Source of the DNA: Mycolicibacter senuensis
GTDB lineage: Bacteria > Actinomycetota > Actinomycetes > Mycobacteriales > Mycobacteriaceae
DNA length: 39,609 nt
NCBI RefSeq assembly: GCF_002101885.1
Contig: NZ_LQPS01000030.1
Span: forward strand, 1 to 39,609
Reading direction: 5' to 3'
The notes under the pieces were generated by a model. The model ran no database searches and was not told the origin of the DNA. It saw only the letters and a program-made list of their open reading frames with translations. Made by a program: the position numbers and the translations under genes. Within the stretch, counting starts at the first letter, position 1. Each line of letters starts with the position of its first letter. Positions 26,782 to 33,977 of the stretch are shown piece after piece.

Positions 26782-27117
26782 TCACAGATCAAGGACGAAT
26801 CGCAGTGCTTGATCAATGACCCGCATCTGGTCTGGTCCGATCATTCCCTGCCGGGATGACACTCGTTCGACCGAGACAACCCGCAGTTGGTCGCAGCGAG
26901 CGTACGAGGCGTGGTCCAGCCCGCTCGCCTCAGACTCCAGTTCGACATGGCTTCGCAGTCCGTAACCGGTGGTCGTGATCGGGACGACGACCACTAGACC
27001 GCCAGGTCCGTTGTTGAGAATGTCGACCGACACGACGACCGCCGGGCGACGAAAGGCCGGTTCGTGGCCTACCGGCTGGCCGAGATCGACGTAGTAGACC
27101 TCTCCTCGCCAGATCAA
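26782..27117 (-). CDS. Type II toxin, MazF/PemK family endoribonuclease
   Basis: A 111-residue toxin with the MazF fold: the start IWRGEVYYVDLGQPVGHEP, the strand RPAVVVSVDILNN, VVVPITTT and the Asp/Arg region YARCDQLRVVSVERV. MazF toxins cleave single-stranded RNA and are neutralised by the upstream antitoxin. The start is taken as TTG 27117, which overlaps the antitoxin stop as TTGA and gives the typical MIWRGEVY beginning. A GTG at 27132 would add five residues and also overlap the antitoxin. It is the second gene of a two-gene operon. Confidence 0.85.
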   Translation of the reverse strand: MIWRGEVYYVDLGQPVGHEPAFRRPAVVVSVDILNNGPGGLVVVVPITTTGYGLRSHVELESEASGLDHASYARCDQLRVVSVERVSSRQGMIGPDQMRVIDQALRFVLDL

Positions 27118-27347
27118 ACCAGGGCATCCCACTCGTTACGCTCTGCCAGGTACCGCTCCCACAGTTCGGGGTCAGTCCGCAGGCGCTGGTAATCCCCGTT
27201 GAGACCCCGCAGGAACTCTTGCCGCTCCAAGGCGTCAATCGCTGCGTGCACGACGTCGACGACGGCGGTTTGACGAGCCTTGGCTAGGGATTGCAACCGC
27301 TCGGAATCCGGCCGCCGAACCCGGACGGTGGTGGTTTCTGCTGCCAT
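27114..27347 (-). CDS. Ribbon-helix-helix antitoxin of the MazEF-type module
   Basis: A 77-residue protein. The N-terminal TTTVRVRRPDSERLQSLAKARQTAVVDVVHAAIDALER is a ribbon-helix-helix DNA-binding and dimerisation domain. The acidic/aromatic C-terminus RTDPELWERYLAERNEWDALV would wrap the toxin. ATG 27347 is chosen because TACACT lies 6 nt upstream (leaderless); the frame extends to 27416 without a better start. Its stop overlaps the mazF start, so it is made first and couples toxin translation. Confidence 0.85.
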   Translation of the reverse strand: MAAETTTVRVRRPDSERLQSLAKARQTAVVDVVHAAIDALERQEFLRGLNGDYQRLRTDPELWERYLAERNEWDALV

Positions 27348-27353
27348 GCACTC

Positions 27354-27359
27354 AGTGTA
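27354..27359 (-). promoter_or_regulatory. -10 box of the first MazEF-type promoter (leaderless)
   Basis: TACACT on the minus strand, 6 nt before ATG 27347. The same hexamer and spacing precede the second antitoxin at 29945. Confidence 0.5.
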
Positions 27360-27424
27360 GACGAAATGTAGACATGACGCTGTGGACTGCGGGGGCCGGA
27401 CTCCCCGGCCCGCCACTCCGGACA

Positions 27425-27475
27425 GGAATACGACGGAATCGAATATGGCGGGTTACCAGTAGATGTCGCCGTATT
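27425..27475 (+). repeat. TA-associated 51-bp direct repeat, copy 1
   Basis: Contains AATACGACG, then AATATGGCG, then CGCCGTATT. The last two form an inverted repeat around a 16-nt loop beginning GGTTACCAGTAG. It lies between the first MazEF-type module and the vapC remnant. Confidence 0.75.
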
Positions 27476-27555
27476 ACCCTGTGTCCCAACGACTTCACCG
27501 GCTGCATGCAATAAGGCGATCGGGCATGCGTCAAACTCCGAGACAGCGCACTGAA

Positions 27556-27838
27556 TCAGCGGTCCGGGTGCGTGACCGCGCGCAGGTCTAGCTGGGGTAT
27601 CCCAGAGAAGTCACCGGGGTTGCACGTGTACAACGGCACGCCGTGCGCGACAGCACTCGCCGCAATGAGCGCGTCGTAGGCTCGCGCGGCTGGTTTGCGG
27701 CCCGATGTACGCAGCGCGGCAGCGACGGCCCCAAACGCCCGCGCACTCTCAGCACCGAATGGAAGGATTTCGAAATCCGCCTCCGCCTGCTGCAGGTGTT
27801 GCTGACGTGCGCTACGTTCAGCATCACCCTGGGCCACG
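27556..27838 (-). pseudogene. vapC PIN-domain toxin, C-terminal fragment truncated at the IS3 element
   Basis: About 93 residues remain. FEILPFGAESARAFGAVAAAL and ARAYDALIAASAVAHGVPLYTCNPGDFSGI are the second half of a VapC PIN-domain ribonuclease, including the DALIAASA helix with its acidic residue. The N-terminal half with the first catalytic Asp is absent. The fragment meets the IS left terminus at 27839, and no N-terminal vapC or vapB sequence is found beyond the IS right ends. Residues 5' of the junction in the longer open frame are IS-encoded. It is not a functional toxin. Confidence 0.85.
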
Positions 27839-27917
27839 TGAGGTGGGCCCCTCGTAGTGGTCCAGTTGTTGTGCGACTCTGTTGCCCGGTGTTCGGGCAG
27901 GAAGAATCGACGACGAC

Positions 27918-28205
27918 ATGGCATCGAACAAGCGCCGGCGGCATACGCCGGATCAGATCATCCGCAAGCTCGCCGAGGGCAACAAGCTCCTCGGGGCCGG
28001 CCAGGAGCTCGCCGAGGTGTGCCGGCACCTGCAGATCGCCGAGTCGACCTGGCATCGCTGGGTGGCCCAGTACGGCGGCATGAAGGCCAACGAGGCTAAA
28101 CGCCTCAAGGAACTCGAGGCCGAGAACGCCCGACTGAAGAAGCTGGTCGCCAACCAGGCCCTCGACATCGACATGCTCAAGGAGATCTCGGAGGGAAACT
28201 TCTAA
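27918..28205 (+). CDS. IS3-family transposase OrfA
   Basis: A 95-residue protein with an N-terminal helix-turn-helix (RHTPDQIIRKLAEGNKLLGAGQELAEVCRHLQIAESTWHRW) and a C-terminal leucine zipper (KRLKELEAENARLKKLVANQALDIDML). It binds the IS ends. ATG 27918 (MASNKRRR) is the natural start; the frame runs further upstream into the terminal repeat. It ends EGNF at TAA 28205, just after a G GGA AAC slippery heptamer that can feed ribosomes into orfB in the -1 frame. Confidence 0.9.
   Translation: MASNKRRRHTPDQIIRKLAEGNKLLGAGQELAEVCRHLQIAESTWHRWVAQYGGMKANEAKRLKELEAENARLKKLVANQALDIDMLKEISEGNF
28193..28199 (+). promoter_or_regulatory. Probable -1 ribosomal frameshift site between orfA and orfB
   Basis: GGGAAAC stands in the X XXY YYZ register of orfA (GAG GGA AAC TTC TAA). 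The -1 frame is open through LLTPNRKRSAV into OrfB, as expected for an OrfAB fusion transposase in IS3 elements. Confidence 0.6.
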
Positions 28206-28228
28206 CCCCGAACCGCAAGCGCAGCGCC

Positions 28229-29056
28229 GTGACGGTGCTGCGTGAGCGGTTCGGGGTCTCCGAGCGTCGAGCCTGCACCGTGGTCGGCATCCACCGCTCC
28301 ACGATGCGTCTGCAACCAGCACCGATCACCGACGAGGAAGCCGAGCTGCGGGCCTGGCTGCGGAAATTCTCCACCGACCGGCCCCGCTGGGGCTGGCGAC
28401 GAGCGGCGATTGCAGCACGGAAAGCGGGCTGGGTCGTCAACAACAAGCGCGTCCGCCGGCTGTGGCGCGAGGAGGGCCTGCGGGTACCGCAGCGACGCAA
28501 GAAGAAACGGCTGACCGGCATCGGGACCGCGGTCGGAGCGATGTGTCCGATCAGCCCGGACGTGATCTGGGCGATGGACTTTCAGTTCGACACCACCGCC
28601 GATGGGCGCACCATCAAGATGCTCAACATCATCGACGAGTTCACCCGTGAGGCCCTGGCGATCCACGTCGATCGCGCCATCAACGCCGACTGCGTCGTCG
28701 ACGTCCTCGACCAACTGGTCGACCAACATGGGGCGCCGTACTACGTGCGCTTCGACAACGGGCCTGAGTTCGTCGCCCACGCGGTCAACGACTGGTGCCG
28801 GTTCAACGGCACCGGCTCACTGTTCATCGACCCCGGATCACCTTGGCAGAACGCCTGGATCGAGTCGTTCAACGGCCGACTGCGCGATGAGCTGCTCAAT
28901 TCCTGGCGTTTCGACTCGCTGCTGGAGGCTCGGGTGATCATCGAAGACTGGAGGATCGACTACAACGCCAACCGACCACATTCGGCCCACCGCGGACTCA
29001 GCCCAGCCGAGTTCGCCCTACAGTGGACCACGACCCACCAACCCCAAGTCGCATAG
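28229..29056 (+). CDS. IS3-family transposase OrfB (DDE integrase core)
   Basis: A 275-residue protein with the rve catalytic core: first Asp in VIWAMDFQFDT, second in YVRFDNGPEFV, and Glu in NAWIESFNGRLRDELL, which is the DDE triad of IS3-type OrfB. The N-terminus RERFGVSERRACTVVGIHRST is the usual HTH_21 region. GTG 28229 is the first start in frame, but the frame is open upstream to the slippery site at 28193, so the active enzyme is probably an OrfAB fusion. All catalytic residues are intact. Confidence 0.92.
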   Translation: MTVLRERFGVSERRACTVVGIHRSTMRLQPAPITDEEAELRAWLRKFSTDRPRWGWRRAAIAARKAGWVVNNKRVRRLWREEGLRVPQRRKKKRLTGIGTAVGAMCPISPDVIWAMDFQFDTTADGRTIKMLNIIDEFTREALAIHVDRAINADCVVDVLDQLVDQHGAPYYVRFDNGPEFVAHAVNDWCRFNGTGSLFIDPGSPWQNAWIESFNGRLRDELLNSWRFDSLLEARVIIEDWRIDYNANRPHSAHRGLSPAEFALQWTTTHQPQVA

Positions 29057-29085
29057 CGACTGGACCACCGAATGGGTCCCCCTCA

Positions 29086-29187
29086 GGCCCACCACGGACT
29101 CAGCCCTGCCGAGTTCGCCTTACAGTGGACCTCGACCCACCAACCCCAAGCCGCATAGCGACTGGACCACCAAACGGGTCCCCCTCA
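29086..29187 (+). repeat. Second, diverged copy of the IS right end (102 bp)
   Basis: This stretch repeats 28984-29085 with 7 mismatches in 102 positions by my alignment, including a second terminal repeat ending GGGTCCCCCTCA. It marks either a tandem duplication or the scar of a related second IS. Confidence 0.85.
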
Positions 29188-29206
29188 ACCGCCTCAGCCA
29201 TCCACC

Positions 29207-29230
29207 GAGTGGATCACCGGTGATACACTC
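29207..29230. promoter_or_regulatory. 24-bp palindrome, operator-like
   Basis: GAGTG-G-ATCACCGGTGAT-A-CACTC has 11 of 12 pairs complementary. On the plus strand it overlaps TGA-TACACT (extended -10 type). It may be the operator of the lost vapBC operon or of another deleted gene. The flanking 29231-29410 holds only repeat copy 2 and no convincing gene. Confidence 0.4.
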
Positions 29231-29316
29231 CCGTGCCGGCCGAATTCCCTATAAAACCGAAACCTGCCGAGCTGAGCGCCACCCCCGGAGTAGCACCGGG
29301 CCGCCCGCACGCCTTA

Positions 29317-29367
29317 GGAATGCGACGGAATCGAATATGGCGGGTTCCCAGTAAAGCTCGCCATATT
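29317..29367 (+). repeat. TA-associated 51-bp direct repeat, copy 2
   Basis: Same layout as copy 1. Here the inner stem is perfect (AATATGGCG / CGCCATATT). It lies 44 bp downstream of the stop of the second mazF-like gene. Confidence 0.75.
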
Positions 29368-29410
29368 CCACCTCACCCAACGGTTTCCATCCGAGGTGAC
29401 AACGCAACGC

Positions 29411-29722
29411 TCAGAGAGCGAACACGATCCGCATCGCTGCGTCAACGCGATGCATCTCGTCGAAACCGAGAAACCCGACGCTCTTACCGAGGCGGCCTGG
29501 ATCGACCGCCGCAGCCTGCTCGGCAAGCACACGGGTGCTTACGCCGCCGATGGCAACCTCGGGACGGAAGCTAGCAGGACGAGCCGATGTGGACGTCGGC
29601 GCAACCACCCATGTTGACAACGGCAGTTGATCCGATTGGACAACTACCGCGTAACGAGAGCCAGACTGCTCATGACCACGACTCCCCCGCGAGGCACGCA
29701 GCCGAAAGACCTCACCACGCAC
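29411..29722 (-). CDS. Type II toxin, second MazF/PemK-like endoribonuclease
   Basis: A 103-residue protein beginning RGEVFRLRASRGSRGHEQSGSR, the classical MazF strand with the GHEQ motif. YAVVVQSDQLPLSTWVVAPTST and AEQAAAVDPGRL follow. It would cleave RNA when its antitoxin is degraded. The start is GTG 29722, overlapping the antitoxin by 11 bp; longer in-frame starts would lie inside the antitoxin gene and repeat DNA. It shares only the fold with the first mazF-like protein, so this is a distinct module and not a recent duplication. Confidence 0.87.
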   Translation of the reverse strand: MRGEVFRLRASRGSRGHEQSGSRYAVVVQSDQLPLSTWVVAPTSTSARPASFRPEVAIGGVSTRVLAEQAAAVDPGRLGKSVGFLGFDEMHRVDAAMRIVFAL

Positions 29723-29945
29723 GCAGGGTCTCCATGTCGCGCAGCACCTGTAGCGCCTCAGTACGATCAGCCTCGTCCTCAGCAAGACTTTCCGCTTCGG
29801 CACGGATCGCCGCGCGGGCCTTTTGTCGCGCGGCATCGATAAGGGCAGATCGAATGACTGCCGAGACAGCCGCGCCGTCCCTGGTCAAAACTTCCAACGC
29901 CTTCAATGTGTCTTCGTCCGGCCGGAAAATAATCGTGTCGGCCAT
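29712..29945 (-). CDS. Antitoxin of the second MazEF-like module
   Basis: A 77-residue protein. MADTIIFRPDEDTLKALEVLTRDGAAVSAVIRSALIDAARQ is a ribbon-helix-helix domain. The C-terminus RTEALQVLRDMETLRAW is an amphipathic toxin-binding tail. ATG 29945 is chosen because TACACT lies 6 nt upstream (leaderless), exactly as for the first antitoxin; the frame extends to 30101 through repeat copy 3 and is rejected there. Likely represses its own promoter. Confidence 0.87.
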   Translation of the reverse strand: MADTIIFRPDEDTLKALEVLTRDGAAVSAVIRSALIDAARQKARAAIRAEAESLAEDEADRTEALQVLRDMETLRAW

Positions 29946-29951
29946 TCCAAC

Positions 29952-29957
29952 AGTGTA
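29952..29957 (-). promoter_or_regulatory. -10 box of the second MazEF-like promoter (leaderless)
   Basis: TACACT on the minus strand, 6 nt before ATG 29945. Confidence 0.5.
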
Positions 29958-30049
29958 TGACGGTTTGTAAGACGGCGCACCCACAGGCCCAGCGCCAAGT
30001 GGATGCTGTTCTGCGCAGGACTGCAAGAGGCGCTGCGTCGGGCGTCCAC

Positions 30050-30098
30050 GAATACGGCGGAATCGAATATGGGGGTTACCAGTAGATCTCGTCGTTTT
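30050..30098 (+). repeat. TA-associated direct repeat, copy 3 (degenerate)
   Basis: Shares GAATACGGCGGAATCGAATA and GGGTTACCAGTAGAT with copies 1 and 2 but has lost part of the inner stem. It lies 104 bp upstream of the second antitoxin start. Confidence 0.7.
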
Positions 30099-30137
30099 CA
30101 TCAGTCGATGTGACGGTCGGCGAAGCGATTCATAACT

Positions 30138-30293
30138 TCATCGCCGGGACTCGTCCTCGCCGTCATCGCGGCGCGCGGCCTCGATCACCTCAGGCGGTAC
30201 CGGCCTACGCAACCACGCCCGCAGCCGCATCAGCCCGCCGGCGATCGTCCCGACAGCGAGCATGGCAACGATGATCCAGAGCGCGGCCGACAT
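30138..30293 (-). CDS. Small single-span membrane protein
   Basis: A 51-residue protein: one hydrophobic helix (ALWIIVAMLAVGTIAGGLM) followed by a basic then acidic tail (RLRAWLRRPVPPEVIEAARRDDGEDESRR). ATG 30293 has GGGGAG about 9 nt upstream. It starts 44 bp after the NmrA-like gene on the same strand. I do not recognise a family. A small membrane protein or regulator is possible, and the Shine-Dalgarno plus clean topology argue that it is real. Confidence 0.55.
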   Translation of the reverse strand: MSAALWIIVAMLAVGTIAGGLMRLRAWLRRPVPPEVIEAARRDDGEDESRR

Positions 30294-30337
30294 GCAGCGA
30301 TTCTCCCCTTGCCCAGGCGGCATGTATACGCCCAGCT

Positions 30338-31261
30338 CTAATGTTTCGCGCTGAAGTGTTTGCGCGCCCACTCCTCGGTGGTCGTGGTTGGGATGCCGCG
30401 GGTGACGTTGAACGTATCGGCCTTCGGCCACGCCACGCCCTTACCCTGAGCGAACACCGCACGGTACTTCCGTAGTCCATCGTCGGGGTTTCGGTCGAGG
30501 TCGTGCAGTAGATACGCGACGGTCCATTCATTGCGGTTGACCTGGCCTTCCCTTGTCCGTCCGACGATTTCGGCGAGTTCACGGTAGGTGATCGTGTCCC
30601 CGGCGACGTAGACGACCTGGTCCGCGATGCGCGGGGGGGTCTGGACGATCTCCGCGGTGAGTACGCCGATGTCCTCCGGAGTGGTGACGGTGACTTCGGT
30701 GTCCCAACTGCCGAGCGCGTTAACGGTATTGGTGCTGAGGTCGACGACGCCGAAGTCGGGTTCGAACAGGAAGCTGGTGAACATGCCCGTCGACACGATC
30801 ACCCATTCGGTCGCGCTCTGGGCGCGCAGCATGTCGCGCACGTCGAGTTGTTCGTCGAACAGGTCGTGTGGACTGCCGCGTCCGATGGCGTCATAGTCGA
30901 CGCCGAACTGCCACGGGAAGTATCGCGAAACCCGCGCCGTCAACGCGGCCTCGGTGATCTTTCGTTGGGTTCCCGCCCCGGCTGCAAATCCGATGCAGCT
31001 CACCACCGTGTGAAACCATCTAAGCACTGTCGACAGCTCCGCCGCCGACACCATCGCAACGTCGGCCTCGACGATTCCGACGCCGCGGGCCGCGAACTCG
31101 TCGCGTAGCCGGGCATGCCGGGGTGTGTCCGACGGCCGCAGCAGCACCGTTACCGACGGTGCGCCATCCCGACGAGTCAGTGCGGCGACAACGTTGCCGC
31201 CGAGTTCGCCGGCTCCGATGACGAGGATCTCTCCCCCAGGTGATGATTGCTGTGACGCCAT
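30338..31261 (-). CDS. NmrA-like/isoflavone-reductase-type NAD(P)-binding protein
   Basis: A 307-residue atypical SDR. The N-terminal EILVIGAGELGGNVVAALTRR is the GxGxxG-type dinucleotide loop, and SVTVLLRPSD suggests NADPH preference. YFPWQFGVDYDAIGRGS and the following region match aromatic-alcohol reductase/isoflavone-reductase relatives. The usual YxxxK pair is not in the canonical SDR place, as is typical for the NmrA group. The substrate is unknown; a regulator role is also possible. The start is ATG 31261, with AAGGG 3-4 nt upstream. Confidence 0.85.
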   Translation of the reverse strand: MASQQSSPGGEILVIGAGELGGNVVAALTRRDGAPSVTVLLRPSDTPRHARLRDEFAARGVGIVEADVAMVSAAELSTVLRWFHTVVSCIGFAAGAGTQRKITEAALTARVSRYFPWQFGVDYDAIGRGSPHDLFDEQLDVRDMLRAQSATEWVIVSTGMFTSFLFEPDFGVVDLSTNTVNALGSWDTEVTVTTPEDIGVLTAEIVQTPPRIADQVVYVAGDTITYRELAEIVGRTREGQVNRNEWTVAYLLHDLDRNPDDGLRKYRAVFAQGKGVAWPKADTFNVTRGIPTTTTEEWARKHFSAKH

Positions 31262-31344
31262 AATCCCTTCACCACGTTCGTCGCGTCGCCCAGAGCGGCA
31301 GAGCAGGACTGATCAGCCCGCAGCCCCATGCCCCGACCCAGCCC

Positions 31345-32703
31345 TCACCTGCCGGGTGACGTCCAGTGCACTACTTTCGTCGTGGTCATTTCATCGAGCA
31401 GCTCCGGTCCGAATCCGAAACCGTTGCCGCTGAGCCGGCGCGGCTGGGCCGCTCCGCCGGGCGCCCCGCCGAACACCGCATTGATCTTCACCGTGCCCAC
31501 CGGCAGACTCCGCCAGGCCGTCTGCGCGTGGGCCATATCCGGGGTCAGCACCGTTGCCGCCAACCCGTAGCGGTCATCGGCAGCCTCCGCCAAGGCCGTC
31601 TCGAAGTCCGGCACCACCCGTACCGGAGCCACCGGACCGAACGTTTCCTCGGCGAACACGAGCATGTCCGAGGCGCAGTCGGTCAGCACGGTCGGCGGAT
31701 AGAACGAACCCCTCCCGGGTCGCGGCTGACCGCCGACCAGCAGCCGCGCCCCACGCCGAACCGCGTCGTCGACGTGTCGGTGCACATGCGCACGCTGGCG
31801 CTCGTCGACCAGCGGGCCGATCCGATCCGCCCAGCGGCGCGCCTCGTCGGCCAAAGCTTGAAGGAATGCCTGCGAACCGGACTCGACCACGTACACCCGT
31901 TCGACGGACACGCAGATCTGCCCGGCATTGGCGAAGGCGCCCAGCGCAGCCTGGCTGGCCGCCCACCGCGGGTCCACACCGGCGTCAACGATCAATGCGT
32001 CGTTGCCGCCGTTTTCCAATAACGCCTTGGCGCCGCGCACGGCGCACGCTCGGGTGATCTGCTGGCCCGCAGCGGTACTGCCGACGTGGGCCACCACATC
32101 GACCTGCTCAGCCGCCGCCAGCCGCGAACCGACCGCCGCATCACCGTCGACGATCTCCAGCACTCCGTCCGGAAGCTGAGCGCTCAATAACTCCGCAAAA
32201 CGGCGGCCGGTGGCCGGACAACGCTCACTTGGCTTGTGCACCACCGTGTTGCCGGATACCAGCGCTGCGCCCAGCAGGCCAGCCGCCACCGCGATCGGAT
32301 CGTTCCACGGGGTGAGCACCGCCACCACGCCCCGCGGTCCGGGAACCATCAGATCCGTTGCGCCCCAGACGCCCTGCAAGCTACGACCACGGTGCAACGG
32401 GCCGAGTTCGGCGTATTGCACTAGCGTGTCGATACCGGCTGCCACGCCGCCCAGGGCATCGTCTTTCAGCTTGCCGGTCTCGCGTTCGTTGAGCCCGGCC
32501 AGCTCGGCGGCCGCTGCCTGGACTGCGCCGGCTGCGGCCCTGACAGCGGCCGCCCGCTCCGCAGGCGGTGTCCGCGCCCAATCCGTCGACGCGGCGCGGG
32601 CGCGGGCGACGGCGTCTTCACAAGCCGAGGCGTCGGCGATGGGCACGCGCGAGACGGTGTTTCCGTTCCGCGGATCAACGACCGTCAGCTCAGCCAATTC
32701 CAT
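31345..32703 (-). CDS. Aldehyde dehydrogenase family protein
   Basis: A 452-residue NAD(P)-dependent aldehyde dehydrogenase. The cofactor region VVAVLTPWNDPIAVAAGLLGAALVSGNTVVHKPSE holds the catalytic Asn-type WN and the K of KPSE. The general base is in ALLENGGNDALIV (a variant of ELGG). The nucleophile Cys is in FANAGQICVSVERVYV, and the late EETFGPVAPV motif is present. The aldehyde is unknown. ATG 32703 is chosen (MELAELTVVDPRNG); a TTG at 32721 is the alternative. It may form an operon with the NmrA-like gene 83 bp downstream. Confidence 0.92.
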   Translation of the reverse strand: MELAELTVVDPRNGNTVSRVPIADASACEDAVARARAASTDWARTPPAERAAAVRAAAGAVQAAAAELAGLNERETGKLKDDALGGVAAGIDTLVQYAELGPLHRGRSLQGVWGATDLMVPGPRGVVAVLTPWNDPIAVAAGLLGAALVSGNTVVHKPSERCPATGRRFAELLSAQLPDGVLEIVDGDAAVGSRLAAAEQVDVVAHVGSTAAGQQITRACAVRGAKALLENGGNDALIVDAGVDPRWAASQAALGAFANAGQICVSVERVYVVESGSQAFLQALADEARRWADRIGPLVDERQRAHVHRHVDDAVRRGARLLVGGQPRPGRGSFYPPTVLTDCASDMLVFAEETFGPVAPVRVVPDFETALAEAADDRYGLAATVLTPDMAHAQTAWRSLPVGTVKINAVFGGAPGGAAQPRRLSGNGFGFGPELLDEMTTTKVVHWTSPGR

Positions 32704-33036
32704 CACGGGACTCACTCTCAACTCTGCCTCTCACCTCTGCTCCACGGGCCATGTACCCGTGACAAGCGGAGGCAAAACGAAACCGTGTCCGGCCACGGCG
32801 ACCGGCCGGCCGCATCGGTACTCCGGGACGTCCGCGCGGCATCTGCCACCCGGTGACCGGCGAACGCGGGGAATCACCTTGTGGCCAAAGTCATATCGAC
32901 GGCACCGTCACCGTCGGCGCCGCGCCCGCCATGTTCGTGGGTCATATTGCACTGCTGGGTCGGGCGTGGAAGTTCAACATTCTGACGGTTATGAGCTTGC
33001 CGATCATCACGTCACTGTCGTGACCCCGGCCAGGCG
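32704..33036. other. 333-bp intergenic stretch without a recognised gene
   Basis: I see only short dyads, such as ACGGG-ccatgta-CCCGT (about 32745-32761) and CGTCACtgTCGTGACC near 33009-33025. Open frames here are continuations of shadows of the aldehyde dehydrogenase gene. Confidence 0.5.
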
Positions 33037-33645
33037 TTACAGCCCAGAAGGCACGGTCTTCCCATTGACCGTCACCTCGACCTGGCCGGTCTTCGTGTCG
33101 TAGGCGATCTTTCCGTGCTCGAATGTCGACACCAGCTGGCCCCCCACGGGAGTCTGGTCACTGGTGGGGATGCCTAATGGGCCCGCCGAACCGTTGTTGC
33201 CGGGAACCGCAGGCACGCCATCCTGGTCGCGTTCGACATTCCAGGCGTCCCGGATCTTGCCCTCGGCGATGTATGCAGGCGTACCCGTTTCGCCGTTCTT
33301 TGCGACGATCGCTCCGCCTTGAAATTGCTGAAACACCACGCCACTCTCTCGTGTTCCTGCGTTGTGGTCGCCGGTCAGCGGCTTGCCGAGCGCCTCTCTC
33401 TGACTCTCCGTTGCCGACGAGTACTTGGCGGCAATTGGTCCCGTCAGGGTTACCTCGACGCCTCTGTCCCCGATGAGCTTCACGTCGGCAGGTGGCGCCG
33501 GGACTCCAGCCGTAGTGGTGGCGATCAACAAGACCTGAGGCGGCGCCGACGCGTCGGAAGCTTCTCGATGGCTGCACCCCACGGCGGTCAGTGCGATGGC
33601 GACCAAGCCGATGGCTGCTGCGTGGCGGTGTGTGATCGTCCCCAT
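33037..33645 (-). CDS. Lipoprotein with LGFP repeat region
   Basis: A 202-residue exported lipoprotein. The signal peptide ends in the lipobox LTAVGC (lipidated Cys about residue 24). The C-terminal region contains LGFP-type repeats (GPLGIPTSDQTPVGG, FEHGKIAYDTKTGQV), which in mycobacteria and corynebacteria attach proteins to the cell wall. An upstream LGFP-like unit is degenerate (FQQFQGGAIVAKNGETGTPAYI). The start is ATG 33645, with AGAGGAAG just upstream. The 332 bp between it and the divergent gene at 33978 hold both promoters but no further gene. Confidence 0.85.
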   Translation of the reverse strand: MGTITHRHAAAIGLVAIALTAVGCSHREASDASAPPQVLLIATTTAGVPAPPADVKLIGDRGVEVTLTGPIAAKYSSATESQREALGKPLTGDHNAGTRESGVVFQQFQGGAIVAKNGETGTPAYIAEGKIRDAWNVERDQDGVPAVPGNNGSAGPLGIPTSDQTPVGGQLVSTFEHGKIAYDTKTGQVEVTVNGKTVPSGL

Positions 33646-33977
33646 GGGCTTCCTCTCGCGCTTTCGCTGTGCACCGAATCGGCTGATCTCCTCGCCCGAT
33701 CAGGACTATAACCAAACCCATAGCGTGCCGCAGGCGATGGTCGCCCTTCCCCTGCGTCCATCGGTCTCCGCGCAATAGCTGAAATGCAAACATGGCGCTG
33801 AACAGGCGCTGCGCCCAGCGCATCGGCGGGCCATGACCGCTGCTCTTTCAATCGTTTCCAGTACGTTGTACGGTTAGTAACCGGTGCCCTTTTTTCAATC
33901 GCATGGTAGGCGGTGCCGTCACGCGTATCTTCAGCGGCACCATCGCACCGGCAACGTCAGATAGGAATGGGGCCGCG

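Larger units (their letters stand above)
27839..29085 (+). mobile_element. IS3-family insertion sequence (IS407-like)
   Basis: A 1,247-bp element with imperfect terminal inverted repeats. The left end reads TGAGGTGGGCCCC and the right end, read inward, TGAGGGGGACCC; both continue to GTGGTCCAGT. It encodes OrfA and OrfB in overlapping frames. No clean target duplication is seen (CACG on the left; GGCC or ACCG on the right), in line with a rearranged right side. It truncates vapC. Confidence 0.88.

Noticed and set aside
29233..29574. Plus-strand open frame after the 24-bp palindrome
   Set aside because: It runs through repeat copy 2 and antisense to the second mazF-like gene, has an Arg-rich shadow composition and no Shine-Dalgarno.
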